Shown here piece by piece: positions 23,124 to 32,070 of a stretch of DNA of 32,112 nucleotides. The notes under the pieces are model-generated. The model searched no databases. It saw only the letters and a program-made list of their open reading frames with translations, and had not been told where the DNA came from. Position numbers and translations under genes: made by a program. This DNA comes from Clostridiales bacterium (lineage in GTDB: Bacteria; Bacillota; Clostridia; Lachnospirales; JAITVM01), in assembly GCA_031285815.1 (NCBI GenBank), contig JAITVM010000075.1, positions 1 through 32,112 on the forward strand, in the 5' to 3' direction. Position 1 is the first letter of the stretch. Each line of letters starts with the position of its first letter.

Positions 23124-23594
23124 TTGAAAACATTAATAATTTACGCATCAAAATATGGTGCGACAGCGGAAATAGCAAAACGTATTGGGGATAAAATAAA
23201 TGGGTCTTCCCTATATGACATTAAGGGGGGCAATTGCCCGCCTTTAGATGGGTTTGATAACATAATCATTGGCAGCCCGCTTTATGTTGGCAATGTACGT
23301 AAGGAGATAAAAGAATTTATAGCTAAAAACGAAAGTATCTTAAAAGGGAAAAAATTTGCTTTATTTTTAAGCGGATGTGAACCCAATAAGGGGGCGGAGT
23401 ATTTTAAAAATAATTTCCCTGAAGGGGTTTTACAGGCAGCTAAAGCTGCGGTTTTTGTTGGCGGGTTATATGACCCTAAAAAATCAGGGTTTTTAGATAA
23501 GCTTCTGCTTAAAATAGCAGCTAAGAAATCGGATTATTTTGAAAATATTGATGGCTCAAAGATTGACAAATTAGTTGAAGCAATGGGTTCGTGA
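23124..23594 (+). CDS. flavodoxin-domain protein
   Basis: A 156-residue flavodoxin-like protein: FMN phosphate loop YASKYGATAEIAK (8-20), IIIGSPLYVGNVRKEIKEF (isoalloxazine region), ALFLSGCEPNK and a C-terminal helix. It resembles the HemG/flavodoxin_5 group more than classical electron-carrier flavodoxins. The start is TTG 23124 with GAAAGGG about 8 bases before. It forms an operon with the MerR gene and is transcribed divergently from the microcompartment operon, so it might reduce the glycyl-radical activase, but a separate redox-stress role is equally possible. Confidence 0.87.
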   Translation: MKTLIIYASKYGATAEIAKRIGDKINGSSLYDIKGGNCPPLDGFDNIIIGSPLYVGNVRKEIKEFIAKNESILKGKKFALFLSGCEPNKGAEYFKNNFPEGVLQAAKAAVFVGGLYDPKKSGFLDKLLLKIAAKKSDYFENIDGSKIDKLVEAMGS

Positions 23595-23627
23595 GAAAAA
23601 GCCAGCAATTTTTACAGAGGTGGCAAG

Positions 23628-24443
23628 GTGTTTAAAATTGGCGAGTTTTCTAAATTAACACAAGTTTCGGTAAGGATGTTAAGGTATTATGATGAAATTG
23701 GGCTGGTTAAACCAGCAGCGGTAGATAATTTTACAAATTATAGGCTGTATTCAGCCAGCCAAATTACTGTATTAGGCAAGATTAAATTCTTGCGGGATTT
23801 AGGTTTTAATACAAGTGAAATTTCGGCAGCGTTAACTGAATGGGGAAGCTCAAATATTACGGGCATACTTAATAAAAAGCAAACTGAAATCCAACAAGCT
23901 ATAAAAGTGGAACAGGATAAGCTTGCTAAAATAGAATTGGCAAAGAAGGATATATTGAACGGCCAAATAAATATAAACTATAATGTCTCTATAAAACCAA
24001 CCCCCAGTTATAATGTGATTTCGTTAAGGAAAGTTATGCCGGATTATTTTACTGAAGGCTTGTTATGGGAAGAGCTGTCTAGCTTTGTCCATATCAATAA
24101 AATAGATGTAACGAATAATAATTTTGCCATATATCATGATTTGGATTATAGGGAAAAAGATGTAGATATTGAAATATGCGCTGAAGTATTACAAATGGGT
24201 GAAGGTAAAGGGGGGTTTGCTTACCGGGCAACCGAACCACAATTAAACATGGCATATACTATGGTATATGGCCCATTTGAAAATATTTCTGGGGCATTTT
24301 ATTCGTTTGCTAATTGGCTAAGTGGGCATAGCCAATATAAAATGTCAGGGCCGAATAGGCAAATTGTACACCGTGGCCCATGGAATGAAAATAACCCTTT
24401 CAATTATTTAACTGAAATACAAATCCCCCTGGAGAAAATATAA
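23628..24443 (+). CDS. MerR-family regulator with GyrI-like effector domain
   Basis: A 271-residue protein: N-terminal MerR HTH (IGEFSKLTQVSVRMLRYYDEIG, 3-24, wing NYRLYSASQI), a coiled linker (about 80-110), and a C-terminal GyrI/AraC-effector-like ligand domain (about 120-271; FAIYHDLDYREKDVDIEICAEV). The start is GTG 23628 with GAGGTGG upstream. It follows the flavodoxin gene by 33 bases. Such regulators commonly sense amphipathic small molecules; the ligand here is unknown. The 19-bp-spacer promoter upstream is its likely target. Confidence 0.9.
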   Translation: MFKIGEFSKLTQVSVRMLRYYDEIGLVKPAAVDNFTNYRLYSASQITVLGKIKFLRDLGFNTSEISAALTEWGSSNITGILNKKQTEIQQAIKVEQDKLAKIELAKKDILNGQININYNVSIKPTPSYNVISLRKVMPDYFTEGLLWEELSSFVHINKIDVTNNNFAIYHDLDYREKDVDIEICAEVLQMGEGKGGFAYRATEPQLNMAYTMVYGPFENISGAFYSFANWLSGHSQYKMSGPNRQIVHRGPWNENNPFNYLTEIQIPLEKI

Positions 24444-24550
24444 TTTATATTAAGCCCTGTATACCACGGTTTTATAGAAGGCGCTTTTTTGCTGTGGCTT
24501 AAGCCAGTTGGCATGAAGCGGGTTTCTCTGATAAGGGGGATGGGCAATAT

Positions 24551-24608
24551 GAAAACCACTCATCAAATGGGTGGTTTTCATTGTTGACCCTCTCATTGTG
24601 GGAGGGTT
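24551..24608 (+). terminator. terminator after the flavodoxin-MerR pair, plus second hairpin
   Basis: GAAAACCAC / GTGGTTTTC (24551-24559 and 24571-24579) forms a 9-bp stem with an 11-base loop, with T-rich sequence built into its descending arm (GTGGTTTTCATT). A second stem ACCCTC/GAGGGT follows (24587-24606) ahead of the trmO ribosome binding site and could be a weak leader structure. Confidence 0.65.
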
Positions 24609-24645
24609 TAAGATATATAATATAAAAACTAATTAGGAGGGTAAC

Positions 24646-25122
24646 ATGCAAAATTTTATTGTAAAGCCAATTGGGGTAGTTAAAAATAATGATAAGGGGG
24701 CGTTTATAGAAATTAATTCCGAATATGCCCCTGCACTTCAGGCATTAGAAGGTTTTAGCCACATTAATGTTATTTGGTGGTTTGATGATTTTGATAACAA
24801 AGAGGCAAGGGGTATTTTAGAAGTGCCACAGCCATACAAAAAATCCCCATTAGTAATGGGGGTATTTGCAACACGTTCGCCAATCCGGCCCAACCCAATT
24901 GCATTAACAGCTTCCCAGGTACTTAATATAGACTATAAAACAGGGGTTATAGAGGTTGCATATATTGATGCAAATGATGGCTCCCCGGTTTTAGATATTA
25001 AACCATATACCCCGAGCGTAGATAGGATAGAAATGCCAGGCGTACCGGATTTTTGTAGCCATTGGCCGAAAAGCCTTGAGACGTCTGAAGGGTTTGATTG
25101 GGAAAATGAATTCAACTTTTAG
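24646..25122 (+). CDS. trmO: TrmO/TsaA-family tRNA methyltransferase
   Basis: A 158-residue member of the TsaA/YaeB (TrmO) family, which N6-methylates the t6A37 base of certain tRNAs using S-adenosylmethionine. Motifs: IGVVKN near the N-terminus, LEGFSHINVIWWFDD (36-50), GVFATRSPIRPNPIALTASQVL (81-102) and YIDANDGSPVLDIKPYTPSVD (119-139). It is the short single-domain form, lacking the C-terminal extension of the E. coli protein. TAGGAGGG lies just before the ATG. Single gene with its own terminator. Some short homologs may act on other substrates. Confidence 0.88.
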   Translation: MQNFIVKPIGVVKNNDKGAFIEINSEYAPALQALEGFSHINVIWWFDDFDNKEARGILEVPQPYKKSPLVMGVFATRSPIRPNPIALTASQVLNIDYKTGVIEVAYIDANDGSPVLDIKPYTPSVDRIEMPGVPDFCSHWPKSLETSEGFDWENEFNF

Positions 25123-25178
25123 AAATTATCTTACGGCCCGCGAAAGTAAAATTTGATTTTAGAAGCAATAGAGTTGAT

Positions 25179-25225
25179 AAACAGCATGGCAGTAGTTTAG
25201 GTTGCGCATGCTGTTTTTCTTTTTC
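25179..25225 (+). terminator. terminator after trmO
   Basis: AAACAGCATG pairs with CATGCTGTTT (25179-25188 and 25207-25216), followed by TTCTTTTTC. It lies 57 bases after the stop codon. Confidence 0.8.
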
Positions 25226-25361
25226 AAATATGGCTAAAAAGGCAAAGAATTACTAAAATATCAAAAAAAGCTTGAATATATTAGGATCTAACAGCTATAA
25301 TGTTTATATATATTTCAATAGTTTCAAATAATAGTTAACAGATAGAGCGAGGCTGGTTATA

Positions 25362-25829
25362 ATGGAAAAGTACATAAAAGCAGCTTTTGTTGGTAAGAAT
25401 TATATGAGTAAGCCTTACCACTGGGTTGTTGGCAAGGGAAGTAAGCATTTAGACGGTATAAAGGTAGGGGATTTAATACTCGTTGAAAGTACAAAAATAG
25501 GCACAGATATTGAGGTGCAGGCAAAAGTTAAGGTACTAGAAATTTTTGAAAGTGATGAACCCCCATATAAAGGCAAAATAAAAAGGGTTATTAAAAAAGT
25601 TTTTAATGTTAGAAAAAAAATTGCTAAGTATAAAGGCCAATGGGAGAGTGGAAAGGGTAGCCTGCCTAAAAAAATAATCCATAAAATTAATAGCAACCAG
25701 AAAGAATTAAATTTTAATAATGTACTGAATTTTGTGAGTGAATATTATTTTTATAAAGCGCTGGTAAAAGCAGTTGATATTGAACTGCCTGATAAAGAAA
25801 ATAAAGGCACTGTGATTTTTACGTTTTAA
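25362..25829 (+). CDS. protein of unknown function, possible beta-barrel
   Basis: A 155-residue basic protein without signal or membrane segments. The N-terminal half (about 5-66) has alternating hydrophobic strands including IKVGDLILVESTKIGTDIEV and VKVLEIFES, like a small beta-barrel of the DUF5839 or PUA/EVE sort (low confidence). The middle is very Lys-rich (KIKRVIKKVFNVRKKIAKYK), and the C-terminus returns to a strand (GTVIFTF). Nucleic-acid binding would suit the charge. GAGCGAGG lies upstream of the ATG. It is followed by the YdeI gene on the same strand. Confidence 0.7.
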   Translation: MEKYIKAAFVGKNYMSKPYHWVVGKGSKHLDGIKVGDLILVESTKIGTDIEVQAKVKVLEIFESDEPPYKGKIKRVIKKVFNVRKKIAKYKGQWESGKGSLPKKIIHKINSNQKELNFNNVLNFVSEYYFYKALVKAVDIELPDKENKGTVIFTF

Positions 25830-25859
25830 AGTTTATGCCTTGGCTAGGGGGTACTTTTT

Positions 25860-26420
25860 TTGGCGGGGGAATTGCTATTTGAATCACGTGGGGATTTTAG
25901 AAATTGGTTAAATATTAATTGCTTGTCCAGTGGCGGGGTTTGGCTGGTATTTGGAAAAAATGGCGGGCCAAAAACCTTAAAAGCTAGCGAGGCCCTTGAA
26001 GAAGCATTATGCTTTGGGTGGATTGATGGGCAAATGAAGGCCATTGGCGGGTTTACTTATCTAAAATACTTCTCCTTAAGGAGAAAAAATAGTAAATGGT
26101 CAGAAAAAAACAAAGCACTAGTGCAAAAGCTTGAATCCCAAGGGTTAATGACCAGCTACGGCTTTGCCAAAATAGATGAGGCAAAGAAAAATGGGCAATG
26201 GGATACCCCAAAGGAAGCCCCTATTTCAGAGGTGCAAATAGAAAGCTTAACAGGTTTGTTAAAGGGCCATGAGCCTGCGTATACAAATTTTTTAGCAATG
26301 CCCTTATCCGTAAAAAAGACATATACCAAAGCGTATTTTAGCGCTAAAACACAAGCCGGGCGCGATAGCCGTTTGAAATGGGCAATCGGCCGTTTAAATA
26401 ATAATTTAAAGCCAATGTGA
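25860..26420 (+). CDS. YdeI/OmpD-associated family protein
   Basis: A 186-residue member of the YdeI family (stress or antimicrobial-peptide tolerance proteins of poorly known mechanism). Motifs: GGVWLVFGKNGG, SEALEEALCFGWIDGQMKAI (about 43-62), YFSLRRKNSKWSEKNKALV (about 71-89) and the C-terminal FLAMPLSVKKTYTKAYFSAKT. Start TTG 25860 with TAGGGGG 8-9 bases upstream. The protein is cytoplasmic by sequence. Confidence 0.85.
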   Translation: MAGELLFESRGDFRNWLNINCLSSGGVWLVFGKNGGPKTLKASEALEEALCFGWIDGQMKAIGGFTYLKYFSLRRKNSKWSEKNKALVQKLESQGLMTSYGFAKIDEAKKNGQWDTPKEAPISEVQIESLTGLLKGHEPAYTNFLAMPLSVKKTYTKAYFSAKTQAGRDSRLKWAIGRLNNNLKPM

Positions 26421-26429
26421 CCATAAATA

Positions 26430-26470
26430 TGAAAGCGGGTTACCTGATTTTTTTAAGGTACCCGCTTTTA
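26430..26470. terminator. bidirectional terminator between YdeI gene and chemoreceptor
   Basis: AAAGCGGGTTACCT pairs with AGGTACCCGCTTT (one bulge, loop GATTTTTTTA), followed on the plus strand by TATATTTTT. On the minus strand the stem can also serve the converging chemoreceptor gene. Confidence 0.85.
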
Positions 26471-26490
26471 TATTTTTCAGGCTTTGTTTA

Positions 26491-29064
26491 TCAGAAGTCG
26501 CTTACCATAGACCGCAACAATTCGGCCTGGCTTGCCAATTCTTCAGAAGCCGCTGCCGTTTGATGGCTTGAATCGGAATTCTGCTGAGTGATATTAGCGA
26601 TTTGTGTAACGCCGCTCGTTATCTGATGTATGGATTCTGCCTGTTCGGAAGACGCCTGCGCTATCTCATCTATCAACTTGGAAAGGTTGTCAAAGTTTTC
26701 TACGATTTTATTAAGCGATTGGGCCGTGTTCGACGCAATAGCAGAACCGTTATCAACTTTAGCCATAGATTCCAGTATCAACTCATTTGTTTCTTGGGCT
26801 GCAATTTGTGACCGTGAAGCAAGTGTCCGGACCTCTTCGGCTACGACGGCAAAGCCTTTTCCGTGTACGCCTGCCCTCGCCGCTTCAACCGCCGCGTTAA
26901 GTGCCAGCAGGTTTGTTTGGAAGGCTATATCGTCAATCGTTTTGATAATACGCGATATATTATCAGAAGCTGATTTAATGCCATCCATTGCAAATAACAT
27001 CTGTGTCATCTGTTCGTTGCCGGTAACGGCGTCCTTCTTTGCGTTTACAGATAACTCGCTGGCATTTGCGGAATTTTGTGCCGTGATTTTGGTCTTATCA
27101 TTTATCACAGCTATACTTGTATTTAAATCTTCAACGGAATTAGATTGTTTAGCCGCGCCCTCAGCCAGGCTTAGGCTGCCATCTGCAATTTGCCTTGCGC
27201 CAGTTGTAACCTGGCCGCTGACCAGCTTTACGTCTGCCACAAGTTTATTTAGGTTTAATATAACACCCTCAAGGGAGGTTATATCTTGAACCAGTTCTAC
27301 AAACCCGGCGCTGTTGCCATCCCTATCATGAAGCCCTGCAATATCTACTTGGAAATGCATATCGCCTTGGCTGAATTTAGTCTGCTTAAAACCGCGTTTG
27401 TAACAAGCAACCCCACACTCGTCAGTACCGCAGATATCTGCGCCCCAGTTGCTGCAGTGTTTTCCTACAACATCAGCCCTCTTTAGGTTTAGCGCATTTT
27501 CTGTTGCTTTATTTATAAATGTCCAATTCATATTTATATCCGTAACAGACATAGGCAGTGGTATTGCATCAAGTATTGATTCGTACCAATAGGCCTGTTC
27601 AGCTATGGAATCTGTCAGGGCGTTTAATTCATTTAATAAGTTTGCCCAGCCGCCTTTATATTTGCCGGAATCGGCGCGGGTATCTAGTTCGCCACGTATC
27701 GCAGCCTCTGATAGCCAGGCTACCTCGCTATTTATATCCTTGAGGTTTTTCCTCAGTTCTTCTACGGCTGTGTTCATTACTGCCTTCTTGCCCTGAAGCT
27801 GCGGAAACGGCGTATTAAAATCGCCGGCACCAAAACCTTGCATAACGGCAATAAAATCAAATACGCTACTGTTGTTTTGACGTATCAGCTCGTTAATGCT
27901 GGCAGTGATATTTTTATAGCCGCCGTTGTAGCTGCTTTCATCTATTTGATAATCCAAGTCGCCTTCGACATTTATCTTACGCGACATAAGGCCAATGTCT
28001 TCCGCAAGGTGCCTAAAAACATCCAGGACCCGTGCCATGCTCTGAGATAACTGGCCGACCTCGTCACTGGAGTCTATTGCAACTTTAATATCTAAATCGC
28101 CGGCGGTAACCAAGGCTAGTTTTGTGTTAAGCTCTTCCATTGGTTTGGTTATACGTCTAATTATCAACATTACAACCACAGTCATAACTACGATTGCAGC
28201 TGCGGAAACAACTACAGAGCTAACAGCTAGTTTGTCAAGGTTTTCGTAGAATTCAGAATGTGGTACAACAGCGTAGATTTCTTTACCGTTGTCATTGCGT
28301 GTGTTGGCGTAGTATTCAGAGCCATTCAACATGACCCATATACCGCCGCCGGCCTGCCGGGAATTACCGGGAGCAAATTCTGTACCTATTTGTGAAGCAT
28401 CAGCAGAAGCTGTAACTATGCCATTTTCTACTATGAAACAGTAGCCCGAATTGCCAACCTTAGTTTCAGCAATCGTCTTCTGTATACTCATAGCCGCTTT
28501 CATAGCATCTATTATTCCAGCTTCTATCCCAACTTGCACAAGGCCGGGTGCGTCTGTCCGTGCAACACCGGTATATTGGAACATCAGGCCCGAGGCTGCA
28601 TTTGCCTGTGGTTCTTGTGCCAGCTCATATGATGGGTCGTCTAGGATTTGTAAAAACGGCATAGTCTGTTCCCCGCCATTAAAATCAAAGCCATAATAAC
28701 CCGGTATATTGCCCCATAGAAGCACGCCGTTCTCATCTACTACATGGACTTCCGTAACATTTAAAAGCCCGGCGAGCCTTATCATTTCTTCCTGTTCAAG
28801 CGCATCTGGGTTAAGGCGCACAATTTCGGCAAGCGCCCTAGAGAGCGAGAGGTTTTTTGCGTCAAGCTCGCCCATAACGAGGTTTATTATTTCGGTGGAT
28901 AGCTGTTCGGCTGTGATTACATTACTGATTGCCGCCCCCATCTCGGCGTCAATCATTTCATTAACGGTGTTTCTGGTGATTACATAGTTTATTGTAGAAA
29001 TAGCTGTGACGACAGCTGCAAGTATTATGATAACTGGCAGCAAGATTTTATTTCGCAACTTCAA
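26491..29064 (-). CDS. methyl-accepting chemotaxis protein with Cache-type sensor and Cys-rich PAS
   Basis: An 857-residue chemoreceptor: TM1 about 7-27; extracytoplasmic double-Cache-like sensor about 30-278 (LLNVTEVHVVDENGVLLWG, GNSGYCFIVENGIVTAS); TM2 about 281-302; HAMP from 303 and HAMP-like repeats to about 480; PAS about 490-605 with four clustered Cys (KHCSNWGADIC, GTDECGVACYKRG); and a C-terminal signalling domain with the conserved tip FQTNLLALNAAVEAARAG. It passes ligand, and perhaps redox, information to CheA/CheW. The start is TTG 29064 with AAGGGGG upstream. No other chemotaxis genes are in the window, so it is an orphan receptor. Confidence 0.93.
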   Translation of the reverse strand: MKLRNKILLPVIIILAAVVTAISTINYVITRNTVNEMIDAEMGAAISNVITAEQLSTEIINLVMGELDAKNLSLSRALAEIVRLNPDALEQEEMIRLAGLLNVTEVHVVDENGVLLWGNIPGYYGFDFNGGEQTMPFLQILDDPSYELAQEPQANAASGLMFQYTGVARTDAPGLVQVGIEAGIIDAMKAAMSIQKTIAETKVGNSGYCFIVENGIVTASADASQIGTEFAPGNSRQAGGGIWVMLNGSEYYANTRNDNGKEIYAVVPHSEFYENLDKLAVSSVVVSAAAIVVMTVVVMLIIRRITKPMEELNTKLALVTAGDLDIKVAIDSSDEVGQLSQSMARVLDVFRHLAEDIGLMSRKINVEGDLDYQIDESSYNGGYKNITASINELIRQNNSSVFDFIAVMQGFGAGDFNTPFPQLQGKKAVMNTAVEELRKNLKDINSEVAWLSEAAIRGELDTRADSGKYKGGWANLLNELNALTDSIAEQAYWYESILDAIPLPMSVTDINMNWTFINKATENALNLKRADVVGKHCSNWGADICGTDECGVACYKRGFKQTKFSQGDMHFQVDIAGLHDRDGNSAGFVELVQDITSLEGVILNLNKLVADVKLVSGQVTTGARQIADGSLSLAEGAAKQSNSVEDLNTSIAVINDKTKITAQNSANASELSVNAKKDAVTGNEQMTQMLFAMDGIKSASDNISRIIKTIDDIAFQTNLLALNAAVEAARAGVHGKGFAVVAEEVRTLASRSQIAAQETNELILESMAKVDNGSAIASNTAQSLNKIVENFDNLSKLIDEIAQASSEQAESIHQITSGVTQIANITQQNSDSSHQTAAASEELASQAELLRSMVSDF

Positions 29065-29465
29065 AATTAGGTGCCCCCTTATTATGTTGTTAATATATTC
29101 TTGCCTGTTTATTAAATTTGAAAACAGGTTGTCAAGAATTGTTTGAATATGCCCTGTAAGCAGGCGTAATCTTGATATTATGATAATACATCGGCAATAT
29201 TTATTTCTTTATAAAGGCATCCAGCACGGCTTGCTTTAGTAAGTATTGCATGCGTTTGAATGGGTTTATTGAAACAGGCAGATATGGGGCACAACTATAA
29301 TGCTGAATTAGTTAACAAAATTAATGAGATGCAATCTATATTGCATTGCAATCAAATATTTGAGCAAGCCGAAAAGCCCCACTCTAAAGAGCGGGGCTTT
29401 TCGGCAAGAAAATTATACCATTATCATTTTTTAAAACAAACGTGGGCTTTGAAACCGGGCGGTGC
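29065..29465. other. intergenic region, no gene seen
   Basis: About 400 bases between the chemoreceptor and CstA genes. The chemoreceptor promoter should lie near 29065-29200. The only clear structure is the strong hairpin at 29368-29405. Short open frames here lack ribosome binding sites and protein-like composition. Confidence 0.6.
29368..29405 (-). terminator. strong hairpin downstream of the CstA gene
   Basis: Perfect 13-bp arms GCCGAAAAGCCCC / GGGGCTTTTCGGC (29368-29380 and 29393-29405) with a nested CTCT/AGAG in the loop. No separate U-run follows, but the stem itself carries AAAA/TTTT. It is probably the transcription terminator or 3' end-stabilising structure for the CstA transcript, 60 bases after its stop. 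Confidence 0.65.
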
Positions 29466-30884
29466 CTATTTTGTTAATGCGGGCTTGTTCTTTGCCACGA
29501 TTTTCGTTTGGAACAAAACCGCAACTAATACCGCAACTATAACCCCGGCAATAAGCCCGAAGTTATAAGGGAGCTTCAAGCCTTCCGGTGCTATAACGAT
29601 ATACGCTGTTACCATCAATGTCATAAAGATAGCAGGGATAAATGTAATCAAATATTGTTTCCCGTGCTTAACTAGATAACTGGAGATAGCCCAAAGTGCA
29701 ATAGTCGCCAGTGTCTGGTTTGACCACGCAAAATATTGCCATATGATGTTAAAGTCTACAAAACAGAGGACGACCCCTATTGCGAACAATGGCAGTGCCA
29801 AATAAAAACGGTTGGCGATAGGCTTTTGGTCAAGTTTAATCGCGTCGGCGATAGTAAGCCTTGCGCTTCTAAAAGCAGTGTCCCCAGAAGTTATTGGGCA
29901 AGCTACGACCCCTAGGACAGCGAGTATGCCGCCGGCGGCACCGAGCAAATCCCTTGAAATAGTGTTTACAATAACGGGGGCTGAACCTGCGTCAGCTATG
30001 CCTTGCGGGGAACCGAAGTGCGCCATTGTGGCAGTTGCCCATATAAGCGCGACGATCCCTTCAAGTATCATTGCGCCATAAAATACACGGCGCCCTTCCC
30101 TTTCACTTTGTACACAGCGCGCAATCATAGGTGACTGGGTTGCATGGAAGCCTGAAATTGCCCCGCATGCGATTGTTGTGAATAGGAACGGGAATATCAT
30201 TTTGCCGCTTGGGTGGACGTTTGCAAGCGAAAAGGACGGAAGCGCAAAAATTTCGCCGTTAACGAAAAGCATAATAGTTATCCCTACAGCCATAAACAAA
30301 AGGCATGCCCCAAAAAGCGGGTAAATTTTGCCGATAATAGCATCTATAGGCATAACAGTCGCCAGGATATAATAGATGATTATAATAGCCAGCACAACGA
30401 TATAAATTGTTTGGTTCCCTTCTTGGATTAGGTTTTGAATGATTTGTGCGGGGCTTGTTATGAATACAACGCCGACTAATAGGAGCAGAACGATGGAAAA
30501 CACCCGCATTATGTATAGAGGGGTTTTCCCCAAATATTTGCCGACTATTTCTGATATGGAGGCTCCGTCGTTGCGCAAGGATATCATGCCGGAAAAATAA
30601 TCGTGGACCGCGCCTGCGAATATACATCCGAACACTATCCATAGGTAGGACCAGTAGCCCCACTGTGACCCTGCTATTGCGCCAAAGATTGGGCCGGTAC
30701 CGGCGATATTAAGGAATTGGATCAGCGTTGCCCTTTTCCAACCCATGGGGACAAAATCAACGCCGTCGTTAATGCGGTTTGCGGGTGTCTGTTTGTCCTC
30801 TACGCCAAAAATTTTTTCAACAAATGCGCCGTAAACAATATAGCCTACAATAAGTGCTGCGATACTTAACAAGAAATAAATCAT
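29466..30884 (-). CDS. cstA: CstA-family carbon starvation/pyruvate transporter
   Basis: A 472-residue polytopic membrane protein of the CstA family: YGAFVEKIFGVEDKQTPA (18-35), GVDFVPMGWK, the signature FLNIAGTGPIFGAIAGSQWG (57-76) and GAVHDYFSGMISLRNDGASI; about 12-13 hydrophobic segments. It is the shorter Gram-positive form (E. coli CstA has about 700 residues). Family members import pyruvate or peptides under carbon limitation; the substrate here is not determined. GGAGG lies 7 bases before the ATG. Monocistronic by spacing. Confidence 0.92.
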   Translation of the reverse strand: MIYFLLSIAALIVGYIVYGAFVEKIFGVEDKQTPANRINDGVDFVPMGWKRATLIQFLNIAGTGPIFGAIAGSQWGYWSYLWIVFGCIFAGAVHDYFSGMISLRNDGASISEIVGKYLGKTPLYIMRVFSIVLLLLVGVVFITSPAQIIQNLIQEGNQTIYIVVLAIIIIYYILATVMPIDAIIGKIYPLFGACLLFMAVGITIMLFVNGEIFALPSFSLANVHPSGKMIFPFLFTTIACGAISGFHATQSPMIARCVQSEREGRRVFYGAMILEGIVALIWATATMAHFGSPQGIADAGSAPVIVNTISRDLLGAAGGILAVLGVVACPITSGDTAFRSARLTIADAIKLDQKPIANRFYLALPLFAIGVVLCFVDFNIIWQYFAWSNQTLATIALWAISSYLVKHGKQYLITFIPAIFMTLMVTAYIVIAPEGLKLPYNFGLIAGVIVAVLVAVLFQTKIVAKNKPALTK

Positions 30885-31246
30885 AATTTTTCCTCCTTTA
30901 ATTTGATGGAACTATAATACCCATTATATTCACTAGATCAAAATAAACTAAAAATTCCGAGGCGCATTTTATTATAATAAATAACATTTAATGCCAACTT
31001 TCGCGCTAGTTAAGTATAACAGTATTAGCAAAATAATACAATATATTATTCAACATGTTGCTTATTTCTAAATCCAAGTTAAACTGCCGGATAATATTCG
31101 TTATTATTTTGTTGGCTGCCCCCTTCCCCCTAAAAATATTTTTATTTTGTATTTTTTTGGGCATTTTATCAACGGCTAAGGAGTTTCAAAAAAATAAAAG
31201 GGCTCATAATAATGTGGGCCCTTTTACATAACAAATTAAAATACAA
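30885..31246. other. intergenic region, CstA promoter side
   Basis: An AT-rich spacer of 362 bases without a credible gene. It should contain the CstA promoter (minus strand, 30900-31080) and ends in the terminator at 31193-31226. A C-rich patch CCCCCTTCCCCC (about 31119-31131) stands out but has no assigned role. Confidence 0.5.
31190..31227 (-). terminator. terminator of the HTH/coiled-coil gene
   Basis: On the minus strand AAAAGGGCCCACA pairs with TGAGCCCTTTT (small internal mismatch) and is followed by ATTTTTTTG. It lies 20 bases after the stop of the gene at 31247. Confidence 0.85.
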
Positions 31247-31729
31247 TTACGGGTTTTGAAAATTTTTATTTCTTCTAAATAATTTTGAAAAAAACGGCAC
31301 TTTTTCAACAGAAGGCATAATCTCATTAGAAACAGTGGCCACATTTTCTTCTTTATTCTTATCGATTAACAGCATGGTCTGATGCTGCTTCTCTAACCCA
31401 AATACATTTATAAGGCTTTGAATAGTTTTTTCCTTCTCTTCTAATTGTTTGTCCTTTATTTCAAGCTGTTGCTTTAGAAGGATTAGCAATTCTACATCCG
31501 GGCCCTTATACTCCTCCTCATCTATAGCCTTTTTAACCTCGTCTTCAATATTTTTAAATGACTCTTCACTTTCTAAATTATAATAGTCAATAATAAAAAT
31601 TTTGCTCTCATCAGTTAAAAAAGTAGTGCCCTCTTTTTTTATAGTTGTTAAGTTGTTTTTTTTGACTAGGTTGTAAATAGATGTTTTACTCTTTCCCAAT
31701 TCATCGGATAGGTCTTTAATAGTGATCAT
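31247..31729 (-). CDS. HTH protein with coiled coil, DUF536-like
   Basis: About 160 residues. N-terminal MerR/Rep-like HTH (ITIKDLSDELGKSKTSIYNL, wing LTTIKKEGTTFL), an acidic region, a coiled coil (about 80-115; LLILLKQQLEIKDKQLEEKE) and a short C-terminal motif VPFFSKLFRR. This layout resembles DUF536 proteins found beside plasmid replication genes of Gram-positive bacteria; DNA binding is likely, the role is uncertain. The start is ATG 31729, with AAAAGGA 9 bases upstream; a TTG at 31738 is too close to that site. Dyad repeats lie upstream at 31887-32070. It hints at a mobile or plasmid-derived segment at the window edge. Confidence 0.75.
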   Translation of the reverse strand: MITIKDLSDELGKSKTSIYNLVKKNNLTTIKKEGTTFLTDESKIFIIDYYNLESEESFKNIEDEVKKAIDEEEYKGPDVELLILLKQQLEIKDKQLEEKEKTIQSLINVFGLEKQHQTMLLIDKNKEENVATVSNEIMPSVEKVPFFSKLFRRNKNFQNP

Positions 31730-31886
31730 TTTTTTCAATCCTTTTAAATATTTTTAAATACCATTAATTTATTTTAATCTATTTACCACCATATTTTCAA
31801 TTGTTTTTATTATATTTTAACAATATTTATGCAATGCTTAAATTAGGTTTATTTTGCTTTTATAAATTGTACCCACAGTTTTGAAA

Positions 31887-32070
31887 GTTTGATTTGAATT
31901 AAACCTATAATAACTAAGTTTGAACTGAATTCAACATTATTAAATAATATTAAATTTATTTGATCTAAGATTAAACTATATTCAACTGCCCTGCCCCACT
32001 AAATATATAGAAGTTAATTGATTTTCATGCGTTTTATATTATAAATTAAAAGAAGTTGATTTCAATTAAA
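31887..32070. repeat. cluster of imperfect GTTTGAT-N4-ATTAAAC dyads
   Basis: Four related dyads: GTTTGATTTGAATTAAAC (31887-31904), GTTTGAACTGAATTCAAC (31918-31935), TTTGATCTAAGATTAAAC (31959-31976) and GTTGATTTCAATTAAA (32055-32070). The first two are 31 bases apart, about three helical turns. They lie in the AT-rich region upstream of the HTH gene and could be its operators or iteron-like sites. High AT content raises the chance-match risk. Confidence 0.5.
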
